Assembly: GCA_965221575.1 (NCBI GenBank)
Contig: CBDCSM010000012.1
Location: 1,003,865 to 1,067,864 of the forward strand
Source: JAPPHA01 sp965221575
Lineage (GTDB): Bacteria; Pseudomonadota; Alphaproteobacteria; Rhodobacterales; Rhodobacteraceae
Reading direction: 5' to 3'
Length of the DNA stretch: 64,000 nucleotides
Shown here: positions 45,353-54,394 of the stretch, piece by piece
Layout of the letters: each line of letters starts with the position of its first letter
Numbering within the stretch: position 1 is the first letter of the stretch
Program-made: the position numbers and the translations under genes
The notes under the pieces: model-generated
What the model saw: only the letters and a program-made list of their open reading frames with translations
Told to the model about the DNA's origin: nothing
Database searches by the model: none

Positions 45353-46562
45353 ATGCCTTCGAAACAGTTCAGTCCGTCACTGCCCGATGTGGTTCCGGAG
45401 CGGGATTCCCGTGTTTTGCGGTGCTATGCGGAGCACCTGGAAGGCCTTGGCCTTTCGGCAGGCGGTTTGCGCTCAGGTTCCTCCGGTACCTGCTCGAGAC
45501 CGGGCGGGCAGAGGTGCCGCCGGAGATCGAGGTCGGCGGACATCTCGCGATGCAGTTCCGGGATTTCCTGGAAGAGCGGGGATACGCAAGCTCGGTGATC
45601 ATACAGAGCGGGACCCTGTGCCGCCACTTCATCGTCTGGCTCCACCTGTCGGACATTCCCCTGGCGGCGACCGACGAGCGAATCCTGAATCGCTTTCTTG
45701 CCCACGACTGCGCCTGTGTTCACCCGGGGTTCCTTGACAACAGGCCCTGCCGGTTTGCCGGTTCCGCCGCCTCCGGATCAACGCTCCGGCATTTTGCCGC
45801 GTTCCTGGTGGACAGGGATGTCATCCCGGCGCCGAAGGCCCCCCAACGTCACATGGAACGTTGGGAGCATCTGGATGCGTTCCTGCACTGGTTTCGACAA
45901 CACCGTGGCCTCAGGGACACGTCAGACAAGTCAAACAGTACGAACGGCACATTCGCACGCTGCTTCCGGCTCTCGGCGACGACCCGTGGACGTATGACGC
46001 CGCCCGGGTCCGGAACACGATCCTGGGCCGTCTCGAAACCGCCTCTCGCGGACAGGCCGGAGACGAGGCGAGCGCTTTCCGGATGTACCTGCGTTTCCTC
46101 GGGTCGAACGGCCTCTGCCGCCCGGAACTCGTCCACGCGGTCCCGACGATCCCGAGACTCCGGGGCGAGAACCTGCCCCGGCATGTCGGGCAGAACGACA
46201 TCGAACGCATGATCGCGACCTGCGACGTGACGACGCCGATGGGTGCGCGCGACCGGGCAGCCCTGCTGCTGCTCGCCCGACTTGCGTTGCGGGCCGGCGA
46301 CGTCGCCGGGCTGAATCTCGACGACATCGACTGGGACAGGGCCGTCATCCGGGTCTGCGGCAAGTCGCGGCGGGAGGCGGAACTGCCGCTGCCGCAGGAT
46401 GTGGGCGACGCGCTGCGGGACTACATCCTGGAGGCCCGGCCACGCTGCGAGGAGAAGAAGGTGTTTCTTCGCAGCAGGGCGCCATACCCTTCGGCTCGGC
46501 AGCACCACCCTTCAATCCGGATGGTATCATCGGTCCGTGCCGGGCTCTGTGTCCCGTCATGA
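45353..46562 (+). pseudogene. Tyrosine recombinase/integrase, frameshifted and truncated
   Basis: Three frames read in sequence: MPSKQFSPSLPDVVPERDSR; then RFALRFLRYLLETGRAEVPP, RDFLEERGYASSVIIQSGTL and LRHFAAFLVDRDVIPAPKAP; then GHVRQVKQYERHIRTLLPAL and GARDRAALLLLARLALRAGD, VAGLNLDDIDWDRAVIRVCG. The catalytic arginine lies in ALRAGDVAGL, but the H-x-x-R and the tyrosine are lost because the gene ends after VFLRSRAPY. At least two frameshifts (near 45480 and 45905). Related integrases occur as trios in mobile elements. Confidence 0.75.
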
Positions 46563-47080
46563 CCTGCCGCCTTCGCCACCTGAGCCCTGAGGCCCTCGCT
46601 CCGGACGGGTTATGTTGCTCCGCCCATCACCGCTTAATCGGCCTCATCCGCCAGTCAGGAGAACTCCGCGTCCTTTCCCGTACACCGGTTATGGACACGG
46701 TCCTTGACATTCAAGGGTCACAACATCCTGTCTGTCCTCCTCACCTTGTATGACATCATTCATGAAAAGAATTGAATCGAGTTATCCACAGCTGTTGTTG
46801 GCGCGGATCTGTGGAAAAGTGCAGCGTTGCAATGGTCGTCTTCAGATGAATCGGAACATTCCTGTTGCGTGCTTGCATGGGACAGGGATCGCGGGGAAGG
46901 TGGCCACCTTCCCCGCCGGGGAGGGGTCGGACCGACTACTCACCATGGATAAAGATCCGTCCGGAAGCCTGGTCGCCCCTCCCCATCATGTCCCGGTCGT
47001 CCTGAACAGATGCGGGGGCGCGAGGCCCGAATGATATGCAAGGACAGGAGTATCGGGACACAACCAATGAGACGAGGACC
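46563..47080. other. Region between integrase pseudogene and IS110 transposase
   Basis: No gene is recognised. The last part must contain the left end of the IS110 element, which lacks terminal repeats that could be used to place it. Confidence 0.4.
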
Positions 47081-48061
47081 ATGAACCAGGAAGCACAGAA
47101 TAGCAATCAGGAAAAGGTGGTCGCCGGTATCGATGTCGGCAAGGCCCATCTCGACGTCCACATCGCACCGACGGGTGAAGCGCGGCAGTTCCCGAACGAC
47201 GCCGGCGGGCGCCGCGGTTTGCGCGGGATGCTGCACAAGGCCGGTGTCGAGCTTGTCGTCGTCGAGGCGACCGGCCGCTATCACCGGGCACTGCACCAGA
47301 GCCTGCACGCCTGCGGTCTCCCGGTGGCGGTGGTCAGTCCGCTGAGGGCCCGGCGCTTCGCCCAGGCCGCGGGCCAGATGGCGAAGACCGATCCCCTCGA
47401 TGCATCTCTGCTGGCATGGCTGGGACAGGTCATGGGTCCGGAGGTGACGGAACCGCTCGGCGAGGAACAACTCCAGCTCGCCGACCTGTGCCGGGCACGC
47501 GCGAAGCTGGCCGCGGACAAGGCCGCGTACCTCAATGCCAGCCGGGAATACGAGGCCTCCGAGGCGGTCGCAGTGACGGCCCACATGATCGAGCAGTTCG
47601 AGCAACAGATCGCCCGGCTCGAGGACGCGATCCGTACGCTGATTGCGAACAATCCCGAATTCGCCCGCCGCGCCAGGATCCTGCAGTCGATCAAGGGCTT
47701 CGGCCCGGTCACCGCCGCCGTGCTCTGTGCCGAGATCCCGGAACTCGGCACCGTCGACCGGCACGCCGCCGCCGCCCTGGCCGGCCTCGCACCGTATCCC
47801 GATGACAGCGGGAAGCGAAAGGGACAGAGATACATCAAGGGCGGGCGCATGCTCCCGCGCAATACCCTCTACATGGCCGCAACCTCCGCAATCAAGTTCA
47901 ACCCCGACATGAATAGCTTCTACGATCGGCTGATCGACGAAGGCAAAGCGCACAAGGTTGCCCTGACAGCGGTCATGCGCAAGTTGGTCATTCTCGCCAA
48001 CGTGCTCGTACGCGATGACCGAAACTGGACGGTCATTGCTCCGGAACCGGGTGTCGGTTGA
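47081..48061 (+). CDS. IS110-family transposase
   Basis: The 326-residue protein (ATG 47081; ATG 47036 would add 15 residues) has the DEDD nuclease N-terminus: VVAGIDVGKAHLDVHI (first D), ELVVVEATGRYHRAL (E) and QMAKTDPLDASLLAWLG (D, D). The C-terminal domain has SIKGFGPVTAAVLCAEIPEL and LAGLAPYPDDSGKRKGQRYI with the conserved serine-bearing KGGRMLPRNTLYMAA segment. It appears complete and could be active. It is inserted between integrase debris and a probable intron fragment. Confidence 0.92.
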   Translation: MNQEAQNSNQEKVVAGIDVGKAHLDVHIAPTGEARQFPNDAGGRRGLRGMLHKAGVELVVVEATGRYHRALHQSLHACGLPVAVVSPLRARRFAQAAGQMAKTDPLDASLLAWLGQVMGPEVTEPLGEEQLQLADLCRARAKLAADKAAYLNASREYEASEAVAVTAHMIEQFEQQIARLEDAIRTLIANNPEFARRARILQSIKGFGPVTAAVLCAEIPELGTVDRHAAAALAGLAPYPDDSGKRKGQRYIKGGRMLPRNTLYMAATSAIKFNPDMNSFYDRLIDEGKAHKVALTAVMRKLVILANVLVRDDRNWTVIAPEPGVG

Positions 48062-48175
48062 AAATCAGACCTGTGGACAAGTCAGGGACAACTTTCCGAT
48101 GACAGATCGAAAATCATGGATTCGGACCTAAATCGGCATTGACGCCAAACACAGATGCTTCCGGTCTTTCACTGC
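48062..48175. other. Right flank of IS110 transposase
   Basis: No gene is seen. It contains the IS110 right end at an undefined point. Confidence 0.35.
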
Positions 48176-48718
48176 TGAACTTTCCCGGATTGCCGCCGTC
48201 TCTACGCCGGGGGATCCGGTGCGTGCTCACCTCGGTTCTTCCGCACCGGTGCTAGCCATCGGGTAGCAGGCTGACCCTTGGCATCCTCAAATATCCCCAC
48301 AAGTCAGCTTCCATGTGGGGGCGACCTTTTCGTCGCATCAACAATCGTTCGCTTTCGCTACGGCCCTCCGGTTTGCTTGCCATCCTGGCTGACCGGGCCG
48401 GGTTGGAGCCTTGCTCCCGCCACGCCCACGATGGCTTGCTACGTCCCAGCTCGCAGGCACAGGGTCACCCCGGTACCCGTGGGATATGCTACGGCGCCAA
48501 ACCAAGAATTGCGCCGACGGGACTTCCACCCGCAAGTTCAGCAGCCAGACTCGCTGCACGCCCGCGTGGTCGCTGAGCCGCCCAAGGCGGCCCTTCTAAC
48601 CGCAGTGCTTCAAACCATGTCGTTACCTCCATGATCTGCCGCGGCCGCTATCAGCCGGAACGACAGTTGTTGAGCGGGGTTCGCACCCGCAAGGAATACG
48701 CGCCTTTCCACGGCGCAC
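48176..48718 (-). ncRNA. Probable group II intron fragment (5' ribozyme part), no reverse transcriptase
   Basis: On the minus strand it begins GTGCGCCGTGGAAAGGCG, the usual G-U-G-Y-G start of bacterial group II introns. It continues with a GGGTGCGAACCCCGCTC stem-loop, a GGGTGGAAGTCCCGTC loop, and many local hairpins as in domain I. No open frame of a maturase follows; the sequence breaks off before the IS110 copy. It lies 20 bp past the end of the truncated ThuA gene (48738-48890). Recognition is by pattern only, without a covariance search. Confidence 0.4.
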
Positions 48719-48737
48719 TACAAAGTCGAGCTTAGGT

Positions 48738-48890
48738 CCCTGCACCGCGTGCCGAGTCGAAAACGAAGCCCCACATGTTCTGAGGGTAGGCCTCGATTTC
48801 GGGAAGGGAGCGAAGCATGGACTGGAAGCTGGCCACGTCGTATGGGTGCTCGCCGGTAATTACTGCTGTTTTTATCTTTCCACTCGCCAT
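48738..48890 (-). pseudogene. Truncated ThuA-like gene, 5' fragment
   Basis: It encodes 50 residues (MASGKIKTAVITGEHPYDVA, then PEIEAYPQNMWGFVFDSARG) with an AGGAGA site before the ATG. It is closely similar to the first 45 residues of 53707-53961, then ends in unrelated residues and TAA just before the intron-like sequence. It follows the MalK-type ATPase gene by 19 bp. Confidence 0.7.
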
Positions 48891-48909
48891 GTTCCTGTCT
48901 CCTGCAAAG

Positions 48910-50001
48910 CTAGCGGAAATTGAGGGAAACGCCCTCGTGGAAGACGTGAATCTTGGGGGGCTCGGCGGTCAGTTTGACCGTGTTGCCGCGCAACCCCGTG
49001 TGAATGCCCGGCAGCTTTGCGAGCACGGAATCCTTGTCCTGCACCCGGTCAAAGTGGAGCAGGGTCACCTCGCCCAATTCCTCGGTGATGCTCACCTTGC
49101 CCTCGAAAATATAATCGCCATCGGTTTCTACCAAATCCTCCGGCCGAACCCCAACATTCACCTTCAGGCCTTCCTCCGAACTTCGCGTCGGGACAGCCGA
49201 GACGGCAACCCCGCCGGTGTCGAGTTTAGTGGTGGTCTGCTCTCCCGTGCCGACAATTTCGCCGGGAAGCAGGTTCATGGCGGGCGAGCCGATGAACTGG
49301 GCGACAAACTCGTTTTGGGGCCGGGTATACAGTTCCAACGGTCTGCCGACCTGACCAATACGCCCACCGGGGGTGAGCAACACGATGCGGCTCGCCAGGG
49401 TCATGGCCTCCACCTGGTCGTGGGTCACGTATATCATGGTGCTCTCGGGCATCGACTCCTTGAGCTGGGCAATCTCAATCCGGGTGGCCACCCGCAAGGC
49501 GGCATCCAGATTGGAGAGCGGCTCATCAAACAGATAAACCTCGGGGTCACGCACGATCGCCCGGCCGATGGCCACCCGCTGACGCTGGCCGCCGGAGAGC
49601 GTCTTGGGCAGTCGGTCGAGATAGGGCTCCATCTGGAGGGTCCGCGCGGCCTGCGTGACGGTGGTATTGATCACCTGACGCGATTTCTTGGCGAGCTCGA
49701 GGGCAAAGCTCATGTTCTTGCGCACGGGCATGTGCGGATACAACCCATAGGACTGGAACACCATCGCGATGCCACGCTGGGCCGGTGGCACATCGTTGAC
49801 GACCTGCCCGTCGATCTCCAGCGTGCCCGACGTGATGGTCTCGAGCCCTGCGATCATGCGTAAAAGGGTTGTCTTGCCACAGCCCGACGGCCCGAGTAAG
49901 ACGATCAGTTCACCCCTCTCGATATCAAGATTGATATCCTCGAGGGCCTTGACTGCTCCTCCATAGATCTTTTCGATGTTGGTCAGCTTCATTTCGGACA
50001 T
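48910..50001 (-). CDS. Carbohydrate ABC transporter ATP-binding protein (MalK/UgpC type)
   Basis: The 363-residue ATPase has Walker A GPSGCGKTT, Q-loop VFQSYGLYPHM, signature LSGGQRQRVAIGRAI, Walker B VYLFDEPLSNLD and switch VTHDQVEAMTL. After residue about 240 comes the regulatory TOBE domain (NVGVRPEDL, KVSITEELGEVTLLHFDRV). It powers the two permeases encoded directly upstream. The last gene of the intact importer module. Confidence 0.93.
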   Translation of the reverse strand: MSEMKLTNIEKIYGGAVKALEDINLDIERGELIVLLGPSGCGKTTLLRMIAGLETITSGTLEIDGQVVNDVPPAQRGIAMVFQSYGLYPHMPVRKNMSFALELAKKSRQVINTTVTQAARTLQMEPYLDRLPKTLSGGQRQRVAIGRAIVRDPEVYLFDEPLSNLDAALRVATRIEIAQLKESMPESTMIYVTHDQVEAMTLASRIVLLTPGGRIGQVGRPLELYTRPQNEFVAQFIGSPAMNLLPGEIVGTGEQTTTKLDTGGVAVSAVPTRSSEEGLKVNVGVRPEDLVETDGDYIFEGKVSITEELGEVTLLHFDRVQDKDSVLAKLPGIHTGLRGNTVKLTAEPPKIHVFHEGVSLNFR

Positions 50002-50097
50002 CGGGCCGTCCCTGTTTGTTTACGGTCCGGCGCCTCTGCCGGACCCGGTTCATGGCCGCCACGTGTCGCGACGTCCTACTCTCAATTCTTCGACCGG

Positions 50098-51294
50098 TTA
50101 CCCTTTGATCGATCCGGCCAACAGGCCACGCGCGAAATGTCGTTGCATGGCGAAGAAGACCACCAACGGCACCGCCATGGAAATGAAGGTCGACGTCGCA
50201 ATGACATCCCAGTTGCTTTTCCACATTCCAAATAGTTTGGTGAGTTTATGTGTCAGGACCTCGTTGTCACCGGTGTTGTCGTGCAGAAACACCATGGGCC
50301 CCAGGAGATCGTTATACGTCCACAGAAACTGGATGATCGCCCACGAGGCGAGCGCCGGAATGCTGAGCGGCAGAATGATCCTGATAAAAATCTGGAAGTC
50401 ACTCGCACCGTCGAGCTTGGCGTTTTCGATTATTTCGCGCGGTATGCCGGCCATGTAGTTGTGCAAAAGAAAGATGGCGAACGGCAGTGTAAACGCGGAA
50501 TGGGCGAGCCACATGCCCAGAAAGCTCTTGCCGATACCAATGTCCAGATGCAGCTTCAGTATGGGAATCAAGGAAACATGGGGCGGCACGGCCAAGCCCA
50601 CGACGACCGCTGAGATCAACAGTGCATTGCCTCGGAATTTCATCCAGGCGAGCGCGTAGGCGGCAAATGCGGCCATCACGATCGGGATAATCGTCGACGG
50701 AATTGCCACGATCAGCGAGTTGAGAAAGGCCTTCGTAATAGTGTGGCTGTTCTTCTTGTCGAACAGCATAAAGTGGTAATTTTCGAGCGTAAATTTGGGT
50801 GGCCCTCTTGTCGTGACGAATACGCGTTGTCCGCGGCCCCTCAACTGATCGTCGTTGCCGCGCCAGACGTATTCGCCGTTGGCCTGAAAAGTGATGCTTT
50901 CGCCGTCTCCCAGGTCGGCCACGTCACCGGGAACATAGGCATCAATCGCTCGCGACGAGGTGCCCCAGACGGAAATCTTCTTCGAGGCCCCCTCGCCGAA
51001 CAGATTGCCCGAGACCGTAAAGACGTCGCCGTCAGCCACGCGAAAGTCGTCCGGATCGGCGGTCCGGTGAATTTCGTTTATCTCCAATGGAAAGACCGCT
51101 AACCACCATCCTGAAGAAAAGATATGGTCTCTGGTTCGTAACGAAGAGACTAACAGACCCAGCGTCGGAGCCACCCACACCGCGACCAGAAAAGCGACTG
51201 TGATGTTAACGACCCATTTGTTGAGCGATGATTTGGTTTCCACTATTCCGTCCACGTTCAATCTTCCCAATTTCTTAGCGGTTTCTGTACACAT
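50098..51294 (-). CDS. Carbohydrate ABC transporter permease, MalG type, with large extracytoplasmic insertion
   Basis: The 398-residue permease is about 120 longer than typical MalG-type proteins (about 280). The first helix (VVNITVAFLVAVWVAPTLGL) is followed by about 100 mostly hydrophilic residues with strand-like segments (FRVADGDVFTVSGNLFGEGA, SITFQANGEYVWRGNDDQLR). Five more helices follow, with the EAA loop ENAKLDGASDFQIFIRIILP that contacts the ATPase. The insertion probably lies in the periplasm and may contact the binding protein. It overlaps the MalF-type gene by 20 bases. Confidence 0.9.
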   Translation of the reverse strand: MCTETAKKLGRLNVDGIVETKSSLNKWVVNITVAFLVAVWVAPTLGLLVSSLRTRDHIFSSGWWLAVFPLEINEIHRTADPDDFRVADGDVFTVSGNLFGEGASKKISVWGTSSRAIDAYVPGDVADLGDGESITFQANGEYVWRGNDDQLRGRGQRVFVTTRGPPKFTLENYHFMLFDKKNSHTITKAFLNSLIVAIPSTIIPIVMAAFAAYALAWMKFRGNALLISAVVVGLAVPPHVSLIPILKLHLDIGIGKSFLGMWLAHSAFTLPFAIFLLHNYMAGIPREIIENAKLDGASDFQIFIRIILPLSIPALASWAIIQFLWTYNDLLGPMVFLHDNTGDNEVLTHKLTKLFGMWKSNWDVIATSTFISMAVPLVVFFAMQRHFARGLLAGSIKG

Positions 51295-52522
51295 TATAGA
51301 TCATAATCGGCGACACTAGGAGCACCAGGATGACCACAGAGGCCGACCCGACGCCAAAGTCGAGGTCTACGAACAGCGTGCGGTACAAGTAATTTGCCAG
51401 GATCTCCGTTTCCCAATTGCCGTAGGTCATCGCAAAGACAATGTCGAACACCCTCAACGCGATCACAAAGATCATGGTCCACACCACGACGATTGTGCCG
51501 AAGATTTGCGGGATCTTGATGCGGAAAAATAACTGGAACGGCGTCGCGCCGTCGATGATGGCGGCCTCAACCGTTTCCTGCGGAATGCCGCGCAGCGCCG
51601 CTGACAGGATCACCATGGCCAAGCCGGTCTGGGTCCAGATCAACACGGCCATCAGGAAGAAATTGTTCCAATACGGTATCGTCAGCCAGGATTGGGGTTT
51701 GCCATAAGTCCAGGTGATCGTGAACACGTCGATCACGTTCAGAAGCGCCATGACGGCGAGATAGGCCGCTACCGCGCCGGCAACTGCTCGCAGAGCTGCA
51801 GTGATGATTCCGCTAAGCAGAGTCGGCACCGAATACAGCCGCATTCCCGCACTTCGTTCCACCGGAATGAAGAAGGGGCGCAGGAATAGGTAACAGACAT
51901 ACGCCGCCACCGCGCCGAAGCCCAACAGGATGATGGTTGGGAATATCCGCAGAAAAAGAAACGAACCGCTTCCGCCTTCAAACTGCATCCAGACCGCGTT
52001 CAGAACCCCGACCGCGGGGCGGCCATCATAGATCAGCAAGAAGGCCATCGAGGCGCCGGCAAACGAGTATGCCATGGGCATGAAGATGATCGTCCTGGCG
52101 ATGTTGCCCCAGGCAATGCGGTCCGTCAGTTGGGCGATCAGGAGACCAAACGCCGTCGACGCGGTGGGTACTACGCCCAGCCACAATACGTCGTTGCGCA
52201 TCGCTTCCAAGAACCTCCTTTGACTGAACATCTCCTGATAATTCGCAAGACCAACAAACGCTCCGCCCAAATCGCGGTCGGTGAACGACAAGCGCAGTGT
52301 TTCGAAAACCGGGTAGGCCAGGTAGACCCCCGCCACGAAAATGACCGGGAAGCTGAACAACCACGGCCGGATCATGTTGGCACGATTGATGTTGCGTCCG
52401 GCGTTCTTGCCGCGCGGCGGGAACAGGACTTTGTCGAGCAACTGATTGGAGAGGTAGAAGTAACCGAGGCAACCACCGACACCGATGATGATGATGATGA
52501 GACCCTGGATTGCCGTGTTCAT
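51275..52522 (-). CDS. Carbohydrate ABC transporter permease, MalF type
   Basis: The 415-residue permease has eight or so hydrophobic segments, among them IIIIIGVGGCLGYFYLSNQL at the N-terminus and WLFSFPVIFVAGVYLAYPVF, and the EAA loop EAAIIDGATPFQLFFRIKIP. A central hydrophobic insert (PTIILLGFGAVAAYVCYLFL and the following helix) makes it longer than average. It pairs with the MalG-type subunit; spectrum of sugars unknown, probably a glycoside or oligosaccharide. Confidence 0.92.
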   Translation of the reverse strand: MNTAIQGLIIIIIGVGGCLGYFYLSNQLLDKVLFPPRGKNAGRNINRANMIRPWLFSFPVIFVAGVYLAYPVFETLRLSFTDRDLGGAFVGLANYQEMFSQRRFLEAMRNDVLWLGVVPTASTAFGLLIAQLTDRIAWGNIARTIIFMPMAYSFAGASMAFLLIYDGRPAVGVLNAVWMQFEGGSGSFLFLRIFPTIILLGFGAVAAYVCYLFLRPFFIPVERSAGMRLYSVPTLLSGIITAALRAVAGAVAAYLAVMALLNVIDVFTITWTYGKPQSWLTIPYWNNFFLMAVLIWTQTGLAMVILSAALRGIPQETVEAAIIDGATPFQLFFRIKIPQIFGTIVVVWTMIFVIALRVFDIVFAMTYGNWETEILANYLYRTLFVDLDFGVGSASVVILVLLVSPIMIYNVYRNR

Positions 52523-52536
52523 GTCCGCGCTCTGCC

Positions 52537-52635
52537 CTAAATGTTATCGATGTTGGTCCAGGAGTCACCGCCGTCGGCACTCATGTTCAGCCCTTGGCCG
52601 ACGGTGCCGATGAGGAGTGTGTAATCTTTGACCAT
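52537..52635 (-). pseudogene. 5'-end fragment of a BNR-repeat gene
   Basis: It reads MVKDYTLLIGTVGQGLNMSA, then DGGDSWTNIDNI and TAG: 32 residues closely matching the first 28 of the intact BNR protein (MAKDYTILIGTHGQGLNVSA). Its tail then runs into the promoter side of the MalF-type gene, 14 bp away. Confidence 0.7.
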
Positions 52636-52651
52636 GTCGCGTCCCCTTTTT

Positions 52652-53722
52652 TCAAAAGCGGATTCCAAATTTGACCACCTCTTCCGAGTGGTCCTGGATC
52701 AGGCGCCAGACCTCCTGGAATTCATCAAGCGAAACGAGGGGCTGGATCAGGTCAGGAGCGGTCAACCGGCCCTGACGCATCATACTCACAATACAGTCGT
52801 AGGCCCGGTACTCGTCCCAGCGCGGGAAGTCGCGCGGCTTTGGACCAAGAGAACAGCCATGAGGAACGATCATCGTCAGCTGGTTGTTGTGCCATTCGCG
52901 GCCCAGCCATAGGTCCTTCGCCGGTTGGCCAGCGTAAGCGCCCGCCGAACAGACCGTCCCCTCCATCCGAGCAGCTCGAGTCGCGGTTTGCAGCGCGGGA
53001 ATTTTGCCACTGATCTCAATCGCCACATCCACCCCGGCTCCGCCCGTCAACTTGTGAATTTCCCAGGCGGCATCCCCGGCAAAGGGATCAAGGACGTGGA
53101 GCGCCCCAAATTCAGTCGCCAATTGGCGGCGGTTCGCCAGCGGATCAATGGCAAATACCTGTTCTGCCCCACTGAGAGCAGCCATGCGTACCGCCAGTAA
53201 ACCAATGGCTCCCAGTCCGATGACGGCTACCGTTTCACCAAAGCGGACGTTGGATTCTCGGATGCAGTGGAAGGCAACAAAGGCCGGCTCGAAGCATAAG
53301 GCCAACAGTGGATCGAGATCGCCCAACTCCCACAGACCACCATCTAGCCAAAGAGGAGGCCCCGACCAATGAGCCGGTCGATGTGCACAAATGATATTCG
53401 TCTCGCTCACACCCAGAAAGCCAAAGACCCGATCCCCAATTTGCCAACGAGAAACCTCGGAACCTAGTTCGATAATGGTGCCGACAGGAAAACCGACGAG
53501 CCGATGTTCCGCTGCCGACTCTTCTGTTGGCATGAAGAGGCGCATCGTTTCATCCCAACGCTGCCATTGAAGGTTCTGTTCATCCATATATACGAGGGGC
53601 GTCCCGTGTTTACCTGAGGCATATTCCGTTTTGATTCGAAGCTCAGTCGGCTCCAATGGTCGATCTTCATATTCAACGACTTCAATGTGATGCCCGCCTG
53701 TGAAGGCTAGTTTTCGTGGCAT
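52652..53722 (-). CDS. Medium-chain alcohol dehydrogenase-like protein without the usual zinc site
   Basis: The 356-residue protein has the NAD motif VIGLGAIGLLAVRMAALSGA and DVAIEISGKIPALQTATRAA. The region where zinc MDR enzymes carry the C/H/E ligands (EYASGKHGTPLVYMDEQN) lacks cysteine, so it is a zinc-free relative or has altered chemistry. Such proteins in sugar clusters of this kind oxidise a sugar hydroxyl or act as threonine-dehydrogenase-like enzymes. It overlaps the truncated ThuA gene by 16 bases. Confidence 0.85.
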   Translation of the reverse strand: MPRKLAFTGGHHIEVVEYEDRPLEPTELRIKTEYASGKHGTPLVYMDEQNLQWQRWDETMRLFMPTEESAAEHRLVGFPVGTIIELGSEVSRWQIGDRVFGFLGVSETNIICAHRPAHWSGPPLWLDGGLWELGDLDPLLALCFEPAFVAFHCIRESNVRFGETVAVIGLGAIGLLAVRMAALSGAEQVFAIDPLANRRQLATEFGALHVLDPFAGDAAWEIHKLTGGAGVDVAIEISGKIPALQTATRAARMEGTVCSAGAYAGQPAKDLWLGREWHNNQLTMIVPHGCSLGPKPRDFPRWDEYRAYDCIVSMMRQGRLTAPDLIQPLVSLDEFQEVWRLIQDHSEEVVKFGIRF

Positions 53723-53961
53723 ATTGTCTTCTTCATGGCGGCCTCGAATCCGCCATCTTCTTCAGCCGGCGTGCGGAGGTGCATGTTGTAGAACAGTAGT
53801 ACCTCGTAGTTCCCTGGACCGAGAGCCGGGTCGACAAAGAATTCGTACATGTTCTGAGGGTAGGTCTCGATTTCGGGAAAGGAGCGAAGCATAGACTGGA
53901 AGCCGACCACGTCGTATGGGTGCTCGCCGGTAATCACTGCTGTTTCTATCTTTTCATTCAC
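53707..53961 (-). pseudogene. Truncated ThuA-like gene
   Basis: The 84 residues (MNEKIETAVITGEHPYDVVG, SMLRSFPEIETYPQNMYEFF, VDPALGPGNYEVLLFYNMHL, PAEEDGGFEAAMKK) are the N-terminal third of a ThuA domain, then end in TICHEN-stop. AGGAGA lies before the ATG. The missing two-thirds include the active-site cysteine region, so it is nonfunctional unless it works as a fragment. Confidence 0.75.
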
Positions 53962-54007
53962 CTTGTTCCTGTCTCCTGTATTAGAATAATTAATGATTAC
54001 AATGATG

Positions 54008-54142
54008 TGTCATCCCGGACTTGAGACGGTGGAGCCGCCTTCGGATCCAGGCACCAGATAGCGCTGCAAACCCGTTCCACGTCGGCCGCTTCCTCGTACG
54101 GCTGGATTCCGGGTCAAGCCGCTCGGCGGACCGCCGGAATGA
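54008..54142. repeat. Imperfect palindromic repeat element
   Basis: It begins TGTCATCCCGGACTTGA and ends with CCGGAATGACA in the opposite orientation, with a middle GGATTCCGGGTCAAGC. Such 'CCGGAATGACA' palindromes are dispersed in alphaproteobacterial genomes. Confidence 0.6.
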
Positions 54143-54165
54143 CAAAAATAGAAAATCACACCCAA

Positions 54166-54300
54166 CTATTTGGGAAGCAAGGCCGCGGAACGGACCTCGC
54201 CAAAATCCCTTTGCAGCTTTCGCCACGAATCACAGCCGTCGGCACTCACGTTCAGACCCTGGCCAAGGGTGCCGATAAGGAATGTGTAATCTCTTGCCTT
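54166..54300 (-). pseudogene. Internally deleted mini-copy of the BNR gene with lost start codon
   Basis: 45 codons join the first 25 residues of the BNR protein (ARDYTFLIGTLGQGLNVSADG) to its last 20 (SWRKLQRDFGEVRSAALLPK) in frame. The start codon ATG is AAG here, although the upstream AGGAGACGCGAG leader still matches the intact copy at 44949. Such a copy likely arose by recombination between Asp-box repeats. Confidence 0.75.
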
Positions 54301-54394
54301 CTCGCGTCTCCTAATTTGCAACCTGCAAATCCTTCCCATTGTGTTTGCGAAGGATCCCGGGCCTCGTGGCCCGGGATTAGTATTGCGTCCCGGA

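Noticed and set aside
52541..52551. TGTTATCGATG, resembling the LacI operator half-site
   Set aside because: It lies inside the fused end of a BNR fragment, is not palindromic beyond the core, and is far from the gluconate locus.
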